From: JAQVWU01 sp964628455
GTDB lineage: Bacteria; Bacillota; Clostridia; Oscillospirales; CAG-272
DNA: 30,286 bases
Direction: 5' to 3'
Assembly (NCBI GenBank): GCA_964628455.1
Contig: CAZVPD010000022.1
Location: 1-30,286 of the forward strand
Under the pieces are notes generated by a model. The model was not told the origin of the DNA. It saw only the letters and a list, made by a program, of their open reading frames with translations, and ran no database searches. Position numbers and translations under genes: made by a program. This document shows, piece after piece, positions 6,959 through 14,195 of the stretch; position 1 is the first letter of the stretch, and the number at the start of each line of letters is the position of its first letter.

Positions 6959-7889
6959 TTTTATTCTCGCTTTCCGATTCCGACTTTGTTCCGTCTGCCG
7001 AATCCGTTTGCTTTTCATCGGATATGTCATTCATATTTGCGGGGTTCGGAGTTTCGGTATCCGTTAATACTGTTTGCTTTTTTATTCTGAAGGCGAATAG
7101 GATCAACAGGATAAAACTTATAATGACCGATACAAAAGCAAGGAGCTGTGAAGCACGTATCGTATCACCGATCATCAGACTGTCGGTCCGGAGCCCTTCG
7201 ATAAACATTCTGCCGAATCCGTACCATAGGATATACAGCAGAAAAATCTGACCGTCGTATTTTTTCTTTTTATAAAACAGATTGATCAAAACAAAACCTA
7301 CCGCGTTCCATACCGACTCATATAAAAAAGTCGGATGGACATAAACAGGGGTTTCATAAACAAACTCGCCGATCTTATGAATACCCATCCGCCAGGGAAG
7401 GGAAGTTTCTGTACCGAATGCCTCGGTATTGACAAAATTTCCCCATCGACCGATCATCTGTCCGAGCATAACTCCCGGCACGATCATATCATACAGTTTG
7501 GCGCTTTTGAGCTTTTTAACTTTGGAAACGATCAATGTTGCCAGCGCACCCCCTATGATACCTCCGTATATTGCGATCCCGCCGTTCCAGATGGCAATAA
7601 CCTCAAGAAAAGTATGGTAGTGGCTCAGATTCATCACCACATAATAAAGACGGGCGCCGACCATAGCCGAAATGATGGTAAAAATGGCGATATCCAGAAC
7701 ATCATCGCTTTTAATCTGCTCGAATTTCGAACGATATAGAACATAGAGAAAGCCTGCAATAATACCGCTTGTGACGATGATCCCGTACCATACTATGCTG
7801 CGTCCCAGGACGGTAAAAGCAACGGTATTCAACGAAAATTCCCCGATTCCGAAACCCGGAAAAGACAAAATGTTAATTGTATCCTTCAT
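6939..7889 (-). CDS. lgt: Prolipoprotein diacylglyceryl transferase
   Basis: Lgt transfers diacylglycerol from phosphatidylglycerol to the lipobox Cys of prolipoproteins in the membrane, the first step of lipoprotein maturation. The 316-residue protein has about seven membrane segments and the family signature GRWGNFVNTEAFG, with the conserved WNGGIAIYGG block before it and the GFGRMFIEGLRTDSL block near the C-terminus. The last 40 residues form a hydrophilic Ser/Glu/Asn-rich tail that most relatives lack. GGAGG sits 7 nt before ATG 7889. It overlaps folD by 20 nt and lies 16 nt after ymfH. The window encodes at least two putative lipoproteins (12573 and 18744) that would be substrates. Confidence 0.95.
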   Translation of the reverse strand: MKDTINILSFPGFGIGEFSLNTVAFTVLGRSIVWYGIIVTSGIIAGFLYVLYRSKFEQIKSDDVLDIAIFTIISAMVGARLYYVVMNLSHYHTFLEVIAIWNGGIAIYGGIIGGALATLIVSKVKKLKSAKLYDMIVPGVMLGQMIGRWGNFVNTEAFGTETSLPWRMGIHKIGEFVYETPVYVHPTFLYESVWNAVGFVLINLFYKKKKYDGQIFLLYILWYGFGRMFIEGLRTDSLMIGDTIRASQLLAFVSVIISFILLILFAFRIKKQTVLTDTETPNPANMNDISDEKQTDSADGTKSESESENKNGGTNH

Positions 7890-7905
7890 CGGTCATCCTC
7901 CGGGA

Positions 7906-9204
7906 TCAGTCCAAGGGATAAATCGTGGCAAGTGCGAAGCACTCTTCGCGGAACATACTGCGAAAGGTTTCCGTAATATCCGGATAGGTGATATCATTGA
8001 TGATGTCGGCAAAATCGAGCATATCTCCGTCATCAAAGATATAATTCAGAAAATTGTTGGCTATCGAATCGGTACTGTCGAATCCTTTGATAAAATTCGA
8101 GTATAAAACGCGTTTGCAGCGAATAAAATCATCATGGTCCAGTCCGTTTTCGAGCTTCGAAACGATATATTTCTTAAAACGCGCATAAACTTCGTCGGGA
8201 TCGTCCGATTCTCCCGAAACAGAGATAAACGAAAAGCTTTTATTGTGCTCCGCCCAATAACCGAATGAATCCGATATGAGTCCTTCCGTATAGAGTTCGT
8301 TGAAAAAATCACCTGCCCGGCCGAACAGGATGTCGTTTAAAACGGAGATGAGAGCGTTTTTCTTCATGCGTTCATTCGGGTCGGCCGAAATACCGGTATC
8401 CTTGATTCCGATATTGAAAAGAGGCTTGGCGACCTGCATTTTGCGTGTGGCATACGGTTTGGCCACCTCGCGTTTCTCCGGTTCGTAAAAGGACCGCACA
8501 TCAAAGTCAGGCTGCGGTTTCAGCAGCCGGTCAGCTGTTTCAAGCGTTTTTTCAACAGAGACATCACCGCAAACACAGAGAGACATATTATGAAGATTAT
8601 AAAATGCGTTATAACATTTATACAGCACATCCGCGGTGATCTCGCCGATTGACTCGACAGAACCGGCGATTTCAAGCCGTACGGTATGTTTTTCATAAAG
8701 TGCTTTAAGCAGATCAAATATAATACAGCGCCCAGGATTATCTTCTCCCATCCGGATCTCCTGCGCTATGATGCCCTGTTCTTTTTCTACGGTTTCCGGG
8801 GTAAAATAAGGATTTGAAACAAAATCCAGAAGAATTTCAAGCGAATCGTAAAATCTTTCGGTACAGGAAAAGAGATAAGCGGTCATATTAAACGATGTAT
8901 AAGCATTGGCGGAGGCTCCGGTTCTGGCATATCTGATAAAAGTATCCTCGCCGTTTTCATTTTCGAACATCTTATGTTCAAGAAAATGTGCGATACCGTC
9001 CGGAACAACGGTATATTCATCATCGCCCTTCAGTTTAAACTTGTTGTCGATCGAGCCGTATCGTGTCGCGAACAGAGCGTAGGATGTTGTCAGGTCTTTC
9101 GGAAAGATATAAATATCAAGACCGCTGGCATGTTTTGTATAGTAATATTTTTCGCCTAAAAAAGCGTTTTCCTTAAGTATGATATTATCGGCTGTCATCT
9201 TCAT
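7906..9204 (-). CDS. ymfH: M16-family zinc peptidase, YmfH-like (catalytic subunit)
   Basis: 432-residue M16B protein. It keeps the inverted zinc motif HxxEH as HFLEH (His73, Glu76, His77) and a downstream Glu in EKEQGIIAQEIRMGEDNPG (about residue 149), so it should be the active partner of a heterodimer with the preceding gene product. In B. subtilis the ymfF-ymfH-ymfI genes are linked to 5-aminopentanol modification of elongation factor P; ymfI and efp are absent here, so the same role is only a possibility. GGCGGAG precedes ATG 9204 (ATG 9198 is an alternative). The start overlaps the ymfF stop by 20 nt, implying coupled, equal expression. Confidence 0.9.
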   Translation of the reverse strand: MKMTADNIILKENAFLGEKYYYTKHASGLDIYIFPKDLTTSYALFATRYGSIDNKFKLKGDDEYTVVPDGIAHFLEHKMFENENGEDTFIRYARTGASANAYTSFNMTAYLFSCTERFYDSLEILLDFVSNPYFTPETVEKEQGIIAQEIRMGEDNPGRCIIFDLLKALYEKHTVRLEIAGSVESIGEITADVLYKCYNAFYNLHNMSLCVCGDVSVEKTLETADRLLKPQPDFDVRSFYEPEKREVAKPYATRKMQVAKPLFNIGIKDTGISADPNERMKKNALISVLNDILFGRAGDFFNELYTEGLISDSFGYWAEHNKSFSFISVSGESDDPDEVYARFKKYIVSKLENGLDHDDFIRCKRVLYSNFIKGFDSTDSIANNFLNYIFDDGDMLDFADIINDITYPDITETFRSMFREECFALATIYPLD

Positions 9205-10486
9205 TTTCTCCGCCTTCCTTCAGTGTTCCGCGCATGAAATAAACCGTATCGAGGGTAACTGCCCGGGCAGCCGCACTTATATCGGCCGATGTGACATTTT
9301 GCAGCAGATTGATCGTTTCATCGGGGGAGGTATCTATACCGGCAAGCATTCTTCCGAGATACCATGAGACAAGTCCTCCAGCGCTGTCGGATATGCTGCG
9401 GTAACTGTTGATCAGGGATTTTCTGGCTGCTTCCGTTTCATCATCCGTAAAATCGCCGGCTCGCATATGATCAAGCTGCAGCAGTATTTCATCCTGTGCC
9501 GTTTGCTTTTTATCGACTTCTATTCCGCTGGCGACGATCATGATCCCTTTATGGGCTTCCGGTATCGCATGACAATAATAACAGAGACTGAGTTTTTCCC
9601 TGACATTCATAAAAAGCTTGGAGGAAGGGGACCCGCCGTATATCTCACAGAACATGATAAATTTTTCATAATCCCCGTCCGATAATACCGATGATGTGCG
9701 GAATCCGAGAGACAGCTTTCCCTGAGTGACAGGCTGGTCTTCGTTGATTTCACGAACAGCCTTCGCGTTTCGAATCACTTCGGTATGGGGCAAAAATCCG
9801 GAAAGATGGTGAACAGGTTCGAAAATCCGTTTTAATTTTAACTCAAGCTGATCATAATCACACTTGCCCACAAAATAAATTTCGATTTTTACGCGGTTGA
9901 ATATTTCTTTATAAAAATCAAACAGAGACTGAGGCGTTATCGCTTCGACATCCCCGACTGTGCCGTCTTCCGATACCGAAAATACTTCATCACGGCACAT
10001 TTCCTCCTGACAGCGCCAGACAGCATAGGAATTTTTATTGTTGATTTTTGCTTTGATGGCATCGATGAGGTTTTTCTTTTCGCTTTCGACATAGTCCTTA
10101 TTGAAGCAGCCGTCCTGCAGCGCCGGTGAAAACATCAGTTCCGCAATCAGCGTCAGGGTTTCACTGAGAATATCGGTCCCGTCGGAGGCAAAACGGTTGT
10201 CAAGCATATTTGCGCTGAAGCCGAAAATATGGGTTTCTCCGCGCTTAAGGCAGCGTGTGCCGATATCGGTGGAATAAAGCATATCATAACGCCTGTTGAG
10301 GGCGGCCATATCCGGATAATTTACGGTACCCCGTTTCAATACTGCCGGCAGGAGCGCTATGTAAGCGGCGGTTTTTTTATCCAGCGGTGTCAGCAGGTTG
10401 ACTGATATATAATTGGTCTTGAATTTTTCCGTTTCAATAATGTTAAGCCTGATGCCGTCGGCTATGTCACGTTTCATTACAGCCAC
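9185..10486 (-). CDS. ymfF: M16-family peptidase-like protein, YmfF-like (non-catalytic subunit)
   Basis: 433-residue M16 homologue lacking the HxxEH zinc motif: the equivalent position reads LLPAVLKRGTVNYPDM. This is the usual arrangement in M16B heterodimers, where one subunit is active and the other helps bind substrate. C-terminal domain features such as KLSLGFRT and a glycine-rich MNVREKLSLCYYC segment support the family. The start is uncertain: GTG 10486 lies 4 nt after GGTGAT, a Shine-Dalgarno form also used by the genes at 4569 and 19247, while GTG 10495 and ATG 10477 are in frame. It is first in the ymfF-ymfH-lgt-folD operon. Confidence 0.88.
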   Translation of the reverse strand: MAVMKRDIADGIRLNIIETEKFKTNYISVNLLTPLDKKTAAYIALLPAVLKRGTVNYPDMAALNRRYDMLYSTDIGTRCLKRGETHIFGFSANMLDNRFASDGTDILSETLTLIAELMFSPALQDGCFNKDYVESEKKNLIDAIKAKINNKNSYAVWRCQEEMCRDEVFSVSEDGTVGDVEAITPQSLFDFYKEIFNRVKIEIYFVGKCDYDQLELKLKRIFEPVHHLSGFLPHTEVIRNAKAVREINEDQPVTQGKLSLGFRTSSVLSDGDYEKFIMFCEIYGGSPSSKLFMNVREKLSLCYYCHAIPEAHKGIMIVASGIEVDKKQTAQDEILLQLDHMRAGDFTDDETEAARKSLINSYRSISDSAGGLVSWYLGRMLAGIDTSPDETINLLQNVTSADISAAARAVTLDTVYFMRGTLKEGGENEDDSR

Positions 10487-10536
10487 ATAAATCACCGGTC
10501 CTTTTCCTGAATTTTTATGTTATCGCAATCGTTTAT

Positions 10537-10565
10537 ATTCTACACCATACGGTTTTATTTTGCAA
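10537..10565 (-). promoter_or_regulatory. Promoter of the ymfF-ymfH-lgt-folD operon
   Basis: Minus strand TTGCAA (10560-10565), 17-bp spacer, TAGAAT (10537-10542). The -35 is embedded in the left arm of a 13-bp inverted repeat shared with the divergent fucI promoter. Confidence 0.65.
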
Positions 10566-10675
10566 CGGTTATTTCAAGAAAATATTTTCATCGACCGATA
10601 TATATTAATGTTTACAAATCGGCAGGTCATAACGGCGGATAAATCATCCAATGAAAATTTTCATAACCGTTGCAA
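10560..10675. repeat. 13-bp inverted repeat embracing the -35 boxes of two divergent promoters
   Basis: TTGCAACGGTTAT (10560-10572) and ATAACCGTTGCAA (10663-10675) are perfect reverse complements 90 bp apart. Each contains the TTGCAA -35 hexamer of one of two outward-facing promoters. Each arm also has a nearby palindrome on its inner side: GAAAATATTTTC (10578-10589) and ATGAAAATTTTCAT (10651-10664). Confidence 0.75.
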
Positions 10676-10698
10676 TTTACTGCGAAGTATGATATATT
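10670..10698 (+). promoter_or_regulatory. Promoter of fucI
   Basis: TTGCAA (10670-10675), 17-bp spacer, TATATT (10693-10698). A 14-bp perfect palindrome (10651-10664) sits immediately upstream. Confidence 0.7.
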
Positions 10699-10733
10699 AC
10701 TAATATATTTTATAAAAGCGGGGGTAATGAAAA

Positions 10734-12500
10734 ATGAACAAACCTGTTATAGGCATTCGTCCCATCATAGACGGCCGCCGGCGCGGTATACGGGAGGGGC
10801 TCGAAAATCAGACTATAGCCATGGCAGCAGCTGCTCAAAAGCTGATCGAATCCGAATTGTTTTATCCGGACGGCACGCCCGTGCAGTGCATAATGGCCGA
10901 CTGTACCATAGGCGGCGGAAAAGAAGCTGCGATGTGTGCCGATAAATTTATGAATTACAACGTCTGCGCGACGTTATCCGTAACCCCGTGCTGGTGTTAC
11001 GGCAGTGAAACGATGGACCTGGATCCTCTGACGATCAAAGCCGTTTGGGGATTCAACGGCACAGAACGTCCGGGTGCCGTTTATCTGGCTGCGGTCATGT
11101 CGGCACACGCGCAGAGAGGACTGCCCGCTTTTGCTATTTACGGCCATGATGTTCAGGATGCCGGTGTGAAAGAAATACCGGCCGACGTAAAAGAAAAGAT
11201 CCTTCGTTTTGCCAGATGTTCGATTGCTGTGGGTTTGATGCGCAACAAGGCGTATGTCGGCCTCGGTTCTGTTTCGATGGGTATAGCCGGTTCTTTTCTT
11301 GACGGGAATTTTATGCAGAAATACCTCGGCATTCGGGCCGAATGGGTAGATATGGTGGAAATCCTTCGCCGGATCGAATTGGGTATTTATGACCGCGGCG
11401 AATATGAAAAAGAATTGGCATGGATTAAAGATAAGTGTAAAAAAGGGCTTGAGGTGAATGTTCCGGAATTGAGAAGCACACCTGAAGAGGAAGCCTCTCA
11501 ATGGGAATTCGTGGCAAAAATGACGCTGATCATCAAAGATATCATGCTCGGAAATCCCAAACTCGCCGAAATGGGCTGGGAAGAAGAAGCAAACGGAAGG
11601 AACGGCATCTTCGGAGGATTTCAGGGTCAGCGCATGTGGACCGATTATAAACCCAATGCCGATTTTACCGAAGCGATATTGAATACGACTTTCGACTGGA
11701 ACGGCAGACGCCAGCCTTTTGTGTTTGCCACCGAAAACGATTCACTCAACGGTGTAGCCATGCTGATGCTCAGCCTTGTATCGAATAAAGCCGCGGTTTT
11801 CGCCGACGTTCGCACTTACTGGAGCCCCGACGCGGTCAAACGCGTTACCGGCTACGATGTGAACGGCAAAAGCGAAAAGGGATTTATTCACCTTATTAAT
11901 TCGGGTGCCGGCGCCCTTGACGGCAACGGATGTTCCACAGATGCAGACGGCGGAAATGTGATGAAAGAATGGTGGAATGTCACAGATAAAGATATAGAAT
12001 CGATGCTTGCGGCCACAAAATGGGCACCGGCAAACAAAGGCTATTTCAGAGGCGGCGGTTTTTCATCCCAATACTCCACAACAGGTGAAATGCCCATCAC
12101 AATGGTCCGTGTCAATATGATCGACGGACTCGGTCCGGCGGTTCAGATAGCGGAGGGCTATACGGTGAACCTTCCCGATGAAGTAAATAAAACGCTGCTT
12201 GACAGAACGGACCCGACCTGGCCGTCAACCTGGTTCGCACCCAGACTGAGCGGAAACGGCGCATTTACCGATGTCTACAGCGTGATGGCAAACTGGGGAG
12301 CAAACCACGGGGCGTTTACATACGGTCATATCGGTTCGGATATCATAACTCTGGCATCCATGCTCCGTATACCCGTTTCCATGCACAATGTATGCCGGTC
12401 CGAAATATACCGTCCGCATTCATGGTCCGCATTCGGGACCGAAAACAGCGAATCGGCTGATTACAGGGCTTGCGCCGCTTACGGACCGATCTATAAATGA
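10734..12500 (+). CDS. fucI: L-fucose isomerase
   Basis: Cytoplasmic Mn-dependent isomerase converting L-fucose to L-fuculose; D-arabinose may also be accepted. The 588-residue length matches the family (about 590). The presumed metal ligands are present: Glu in FATENDSLNG (about residue 332), Asp in FADVRTYW (about 356) and His in NWGANHGAF (about 525), with the C-terminal MHNVCRSEIYRPHSW and YRACAAYGPIYK blocks. GGGGGT 7 nt before ATG 10734 is a good ribosome binding site. No fuculokinase, aldolase or lactaldehyde reductase lies in the window, so the rest of the pathway must be elsewhere. A terminator-like hairpin separates it from the downstream lipoprotein gene. Confidence 0.95.
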   Translation: MNKPVIGIRPIIDGRRRGIREGLENQTIAMAAAAQKLIESELFYPDGTPVQCIMADCTIGGGKEAAMCADKFMNYNVCATLSVTPCWCYGSETMDLDPLTIKAVWGFNGTERPGAVYLAAVMSAHAQRGLPAFAIYGHDVQDAGVKEIPADVKEKILRFARCSIAVGLMRNKAYVGLGSVSMGIAGSFLDGNFMQKYLGIRAEWVDMVEILRRIELGIYDRGEYEKELAWIKDKCKKGLEVNVPELRSTPEEEASQWEFVAKMTLIIKDIMLGNPKLAEMGWEEEANGRNGIFGGFQGQRMWTDYKPNADFTEAILNTTFDWNGRRQPFVFATENDSLNGVAMLMLSLVSNKAAVFADVRTYWSPDAVKRVTGYDVNGKSEKGFIHLINSGAGALDGNGCSTDADGGNVMKEWWNVTDKDIESMLAATKWAPANKGYFRGGGFSSQYSTTGEMPITMVRVNMIDGLGPAVQIAEGYTVNLPDEVNKTLLDRTDPTWPSTWFAPRLSGNGAFTDVYSVMANWGANHGAFTYGHIGSDIITLASMLRIPVSMHNVCRSEIYRPHSWSAFGTENSESADYRACAAYGPIYK

Positions 12501-12507
12501 TCCCGAT

Positions 12508-12532
12508 AAAAAACGGTCATCATCCGTTTTTT
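12508..12532 (+). terminator. Terminator or attenuator after fucI
   Basis: AAAAAACGG (12508-12516) pairs with CCGTTTTTT (12524-12532) around a 7-nt loop, 8 nt after the fucI stop. The stem has only three G-C pairs, so read-through into the lipoprotein gene is plausible. Confidence 0.65.
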
Positions 12533-12572
12533 ACATATTGAGACAAAAATCACAGAATGAGCGGGGCCTGCG

Positions 12573-14018
12573 ATGAAAACGATTTCGATTTTATTAATAT
12601 TGCTGATATTCGTTTCACCTGCGATCTGTTCATGTTCGGGTCCCGGCGAAACGCCCGCGGTTACGGCCGAGGTTTCTACCTCGGCTCCGGAACCCACCGA
12701 AGAGGAATTGCGCAATGCCATATCGGATGACCTTCCGGCAACAGACTGCGAAGGCAGAGAATTCCGTTTGTATGCGTTTGACAAGATGGAAAAATATTTC
12801 TATGCGGACGAACAGAACGGGGAAATAATCAACGATTCCATATATACCGCGAACAAAACCGTGGAAGAACGCTTTCATACGGATATTGTTTTTGTTGATT
12901 CGGGCGGAGACGACGTTTCACACAACAGCGCCATCCGAAAATCGATACTGGCCAATGACAATACATTTGAAGTGGCTGAAAACCATGACAGCCTGTCCGG
13001 CGCGTCGGCGATGGAAGGTCTGTATCTCAATCTTTATGAAATACCCTATTTGAATTTCGAAAAACCCTGGTGGCCTTCAAACGCCGTGGACTCCCTTACT
13101 TTTATGAACCAGATGTATGTGGGCTCAAGCAATATGTCATACAAAGGATTTCACTTTACCCGCGTCCTGTTTTTCAATAAATCACTGATAGCTGATTACA
13201 ATCTGACGGAACCGTACCGGTATGTTTTCGACGGCCAATGGACTCTCGATCTCCTGATCGGCATCACCAAGGATATTTACGAGGATATGAACGGAGACGC
13301 CAAAGCCGACAAAAGTGACATATACGGGTACATGGCCAATAATCCCTCCTATTGCTATCTTGAAGCATACGGGATAAATCCTATCGAAAAAAGCGATAAT
13401 GAACTCGTAATGGCAGTAAATAACGAAAAAACCGTTCAGCTTTTTGATAAAATGTATTCGCTTATTTTTGAATCCCCGGGCGGTATCATGGTCAATTACA
13501 GTGAATCTGCCTCTTTATTCGGAGAAGGACACGCCGTTTATGTATTCGGTGAACTCGGGCATGCGGTGGATATCCTTCGCTATACGGATGTGAATTACGG
13601 GATTATACCCCTCCCCAAACTCAACGAGACCCAGGAGGAGTATTTGTCGGCATATACGGACCGCTTTTTCGTTGTTCCCGTAAACAGTCCGGACCTCGAT
13701 TTTATCGGTCTGATACTCGAAGCAATGAGCGCTGAAGGTTATAAAAAAGTGATCCCGGCTTATTACGAAGTCGCCCTTAAGCAGAAATTCACCTATGATG
13801 ACGAATCGGTCCGGATACTTGAACTGATCAACGAGGTAAGGATACTGGATTTCGCTTTCGTCTACTGTAATAATTTCAACGGTATTGTCAATGACCTGCT
13901 TAATCCTTCAAAACCATCCAAAGATTTTGCCTCCCTGTATGCCAAACGCGAAAAAACACTCGCGGCGGCAGTGGCAAAAGTCTCTGATATTTTCGTGGAG
14001 CTTGCGGAAAACAATTAA
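12573..14018 (+). CDS. Extracellular solute-binding lipoprotein (ABC sugar transporter type)
   Basis: 481-residue lipoprotein resembling family 1 extracellular solute-binding proteins of Clostridia. A hydrophobic signal peptide (residues 4-18) leads to a lipobox-like ICSC with the likely lipidated Cys21, followed by a Pro/Thr/Ser/Glu-rich linker. Central features include an EF-hand-like calcium loop starting at Asp238 (DMNGDAKADKSD) followed by IYGY, which is common in this group, and the VYVFGEL and YGIIPLPKL segments typical of the C-terminal lobe. It follows fucI by 72 nt and has no promoter I can recognise, so expression through the fucI terminator is likely. No ABC permease or ATPase genes are adjacent; the ligand is unknown, with a fucosylated glycan suggested only by position. 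Confidence 0.8.
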   Translation: MKTISILLILLIFVSPAICSCSGPGETPAVTAEVSTSAPEPTEEELRNAISDDLPATDCEGREFRLYAFDKMEKYFYADEQNGEIINDSIYTANKTVEERFHTDIVFVDSGGDDVSHNSAIRKSILANDNTFEVAENHDSLSGASAMEGLYLNLYEIPYLNFEKPWWPSNAVDSLTFMNQMYVGSSNMSYKGFHFTRVLFFNKSLIADYNLTEPYRYVFDGQWTLDLLIGITKDIYEDMNGDAKADKSDIYGYMANNPSYCYLEAYGINPIEKSDNELVMAVNNEKTVQLFDKMYSLIFESPGGIMVNYSESASLFGEGHAVYVFGELGHAVDILRYTDVNYGIIPLPKLNETQEEYLSAYTDRFFVVPVNSPDLDFIGLILEAMSAEGYKKVIPAYYEVALKQKFTYDDESVRILELINEVRILDFAFVYCNNFNGIVNDLLNPSKPSKDFASLYAKREKTLAAAVAKVSDIFVELAENN

Positions 14019-14027
14019 AGAAACGAT

Positions 14028-14057
14028 AAAAAAGGTCCGTTCAGTCGGACTTTTTTT
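14028..14057 (+). terminator. Terminator after the solute-binding lipoprotein
   Basis: GTCCG (14035-14039) pairs with CGGAC (14046-14050), with A-run/T-run pairing extending the stem and seven Ts at 14051-14057. A second hairpin, TGCCGG-gtctt-CCGGCA (14061-14077), follows immediately. Confidence 0.85.
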
Positions 14058-14113
14058 ATTTGCCGGGTCTTCCGGCAGGTACGGATTTTTCGCGGCGGCG
14101 GGGACAGGATAAA

Positions 14114-14149
14114 ATATTATTATAAAACAGGTATATTTTATAGTAATAT
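14114..14149. repeat. 14-bp-arm inverted repeat upstream of asnB-like gene (candidate operator)
   Basis: ATATTATTATAAAA (14114-14127) and TTTTATAGTAATAT (14136-14149) are complementary at 13 of 14 positions plus one T-G wobble, with an 8-bp spacer. The element covers the expected -35 region of the promoter whose -10 is at 14155-14160, so a bound repressor would block it. Confidence 0.55.
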
Positions 14150-14151
14150 TA

Positions 14152-14160
14152 TGGTATAAT
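14152..14160 (+). promoter_or_regulatory. Extended -10 promoter of the asnB-like operon
   Basis: TATG-G-TATAAT: a perfect TATAAT at 14155-14160 with the TGN extension (14152-14154). The -35 position (about 14132-14137, TATATT) is poor, as is usual for extended -10 promoters. Confidence 0.6.
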
Positions 14161-14195
14161 AAAACTCATAAATTTAACAGTTAAGGATATTCGTT

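Noticed and set aside
10560..10675. Catabolite-response (cre) site upstream of fucI
   Set aside because: The palindromes have AT centres and do not fit the CG-centred cre consensus.
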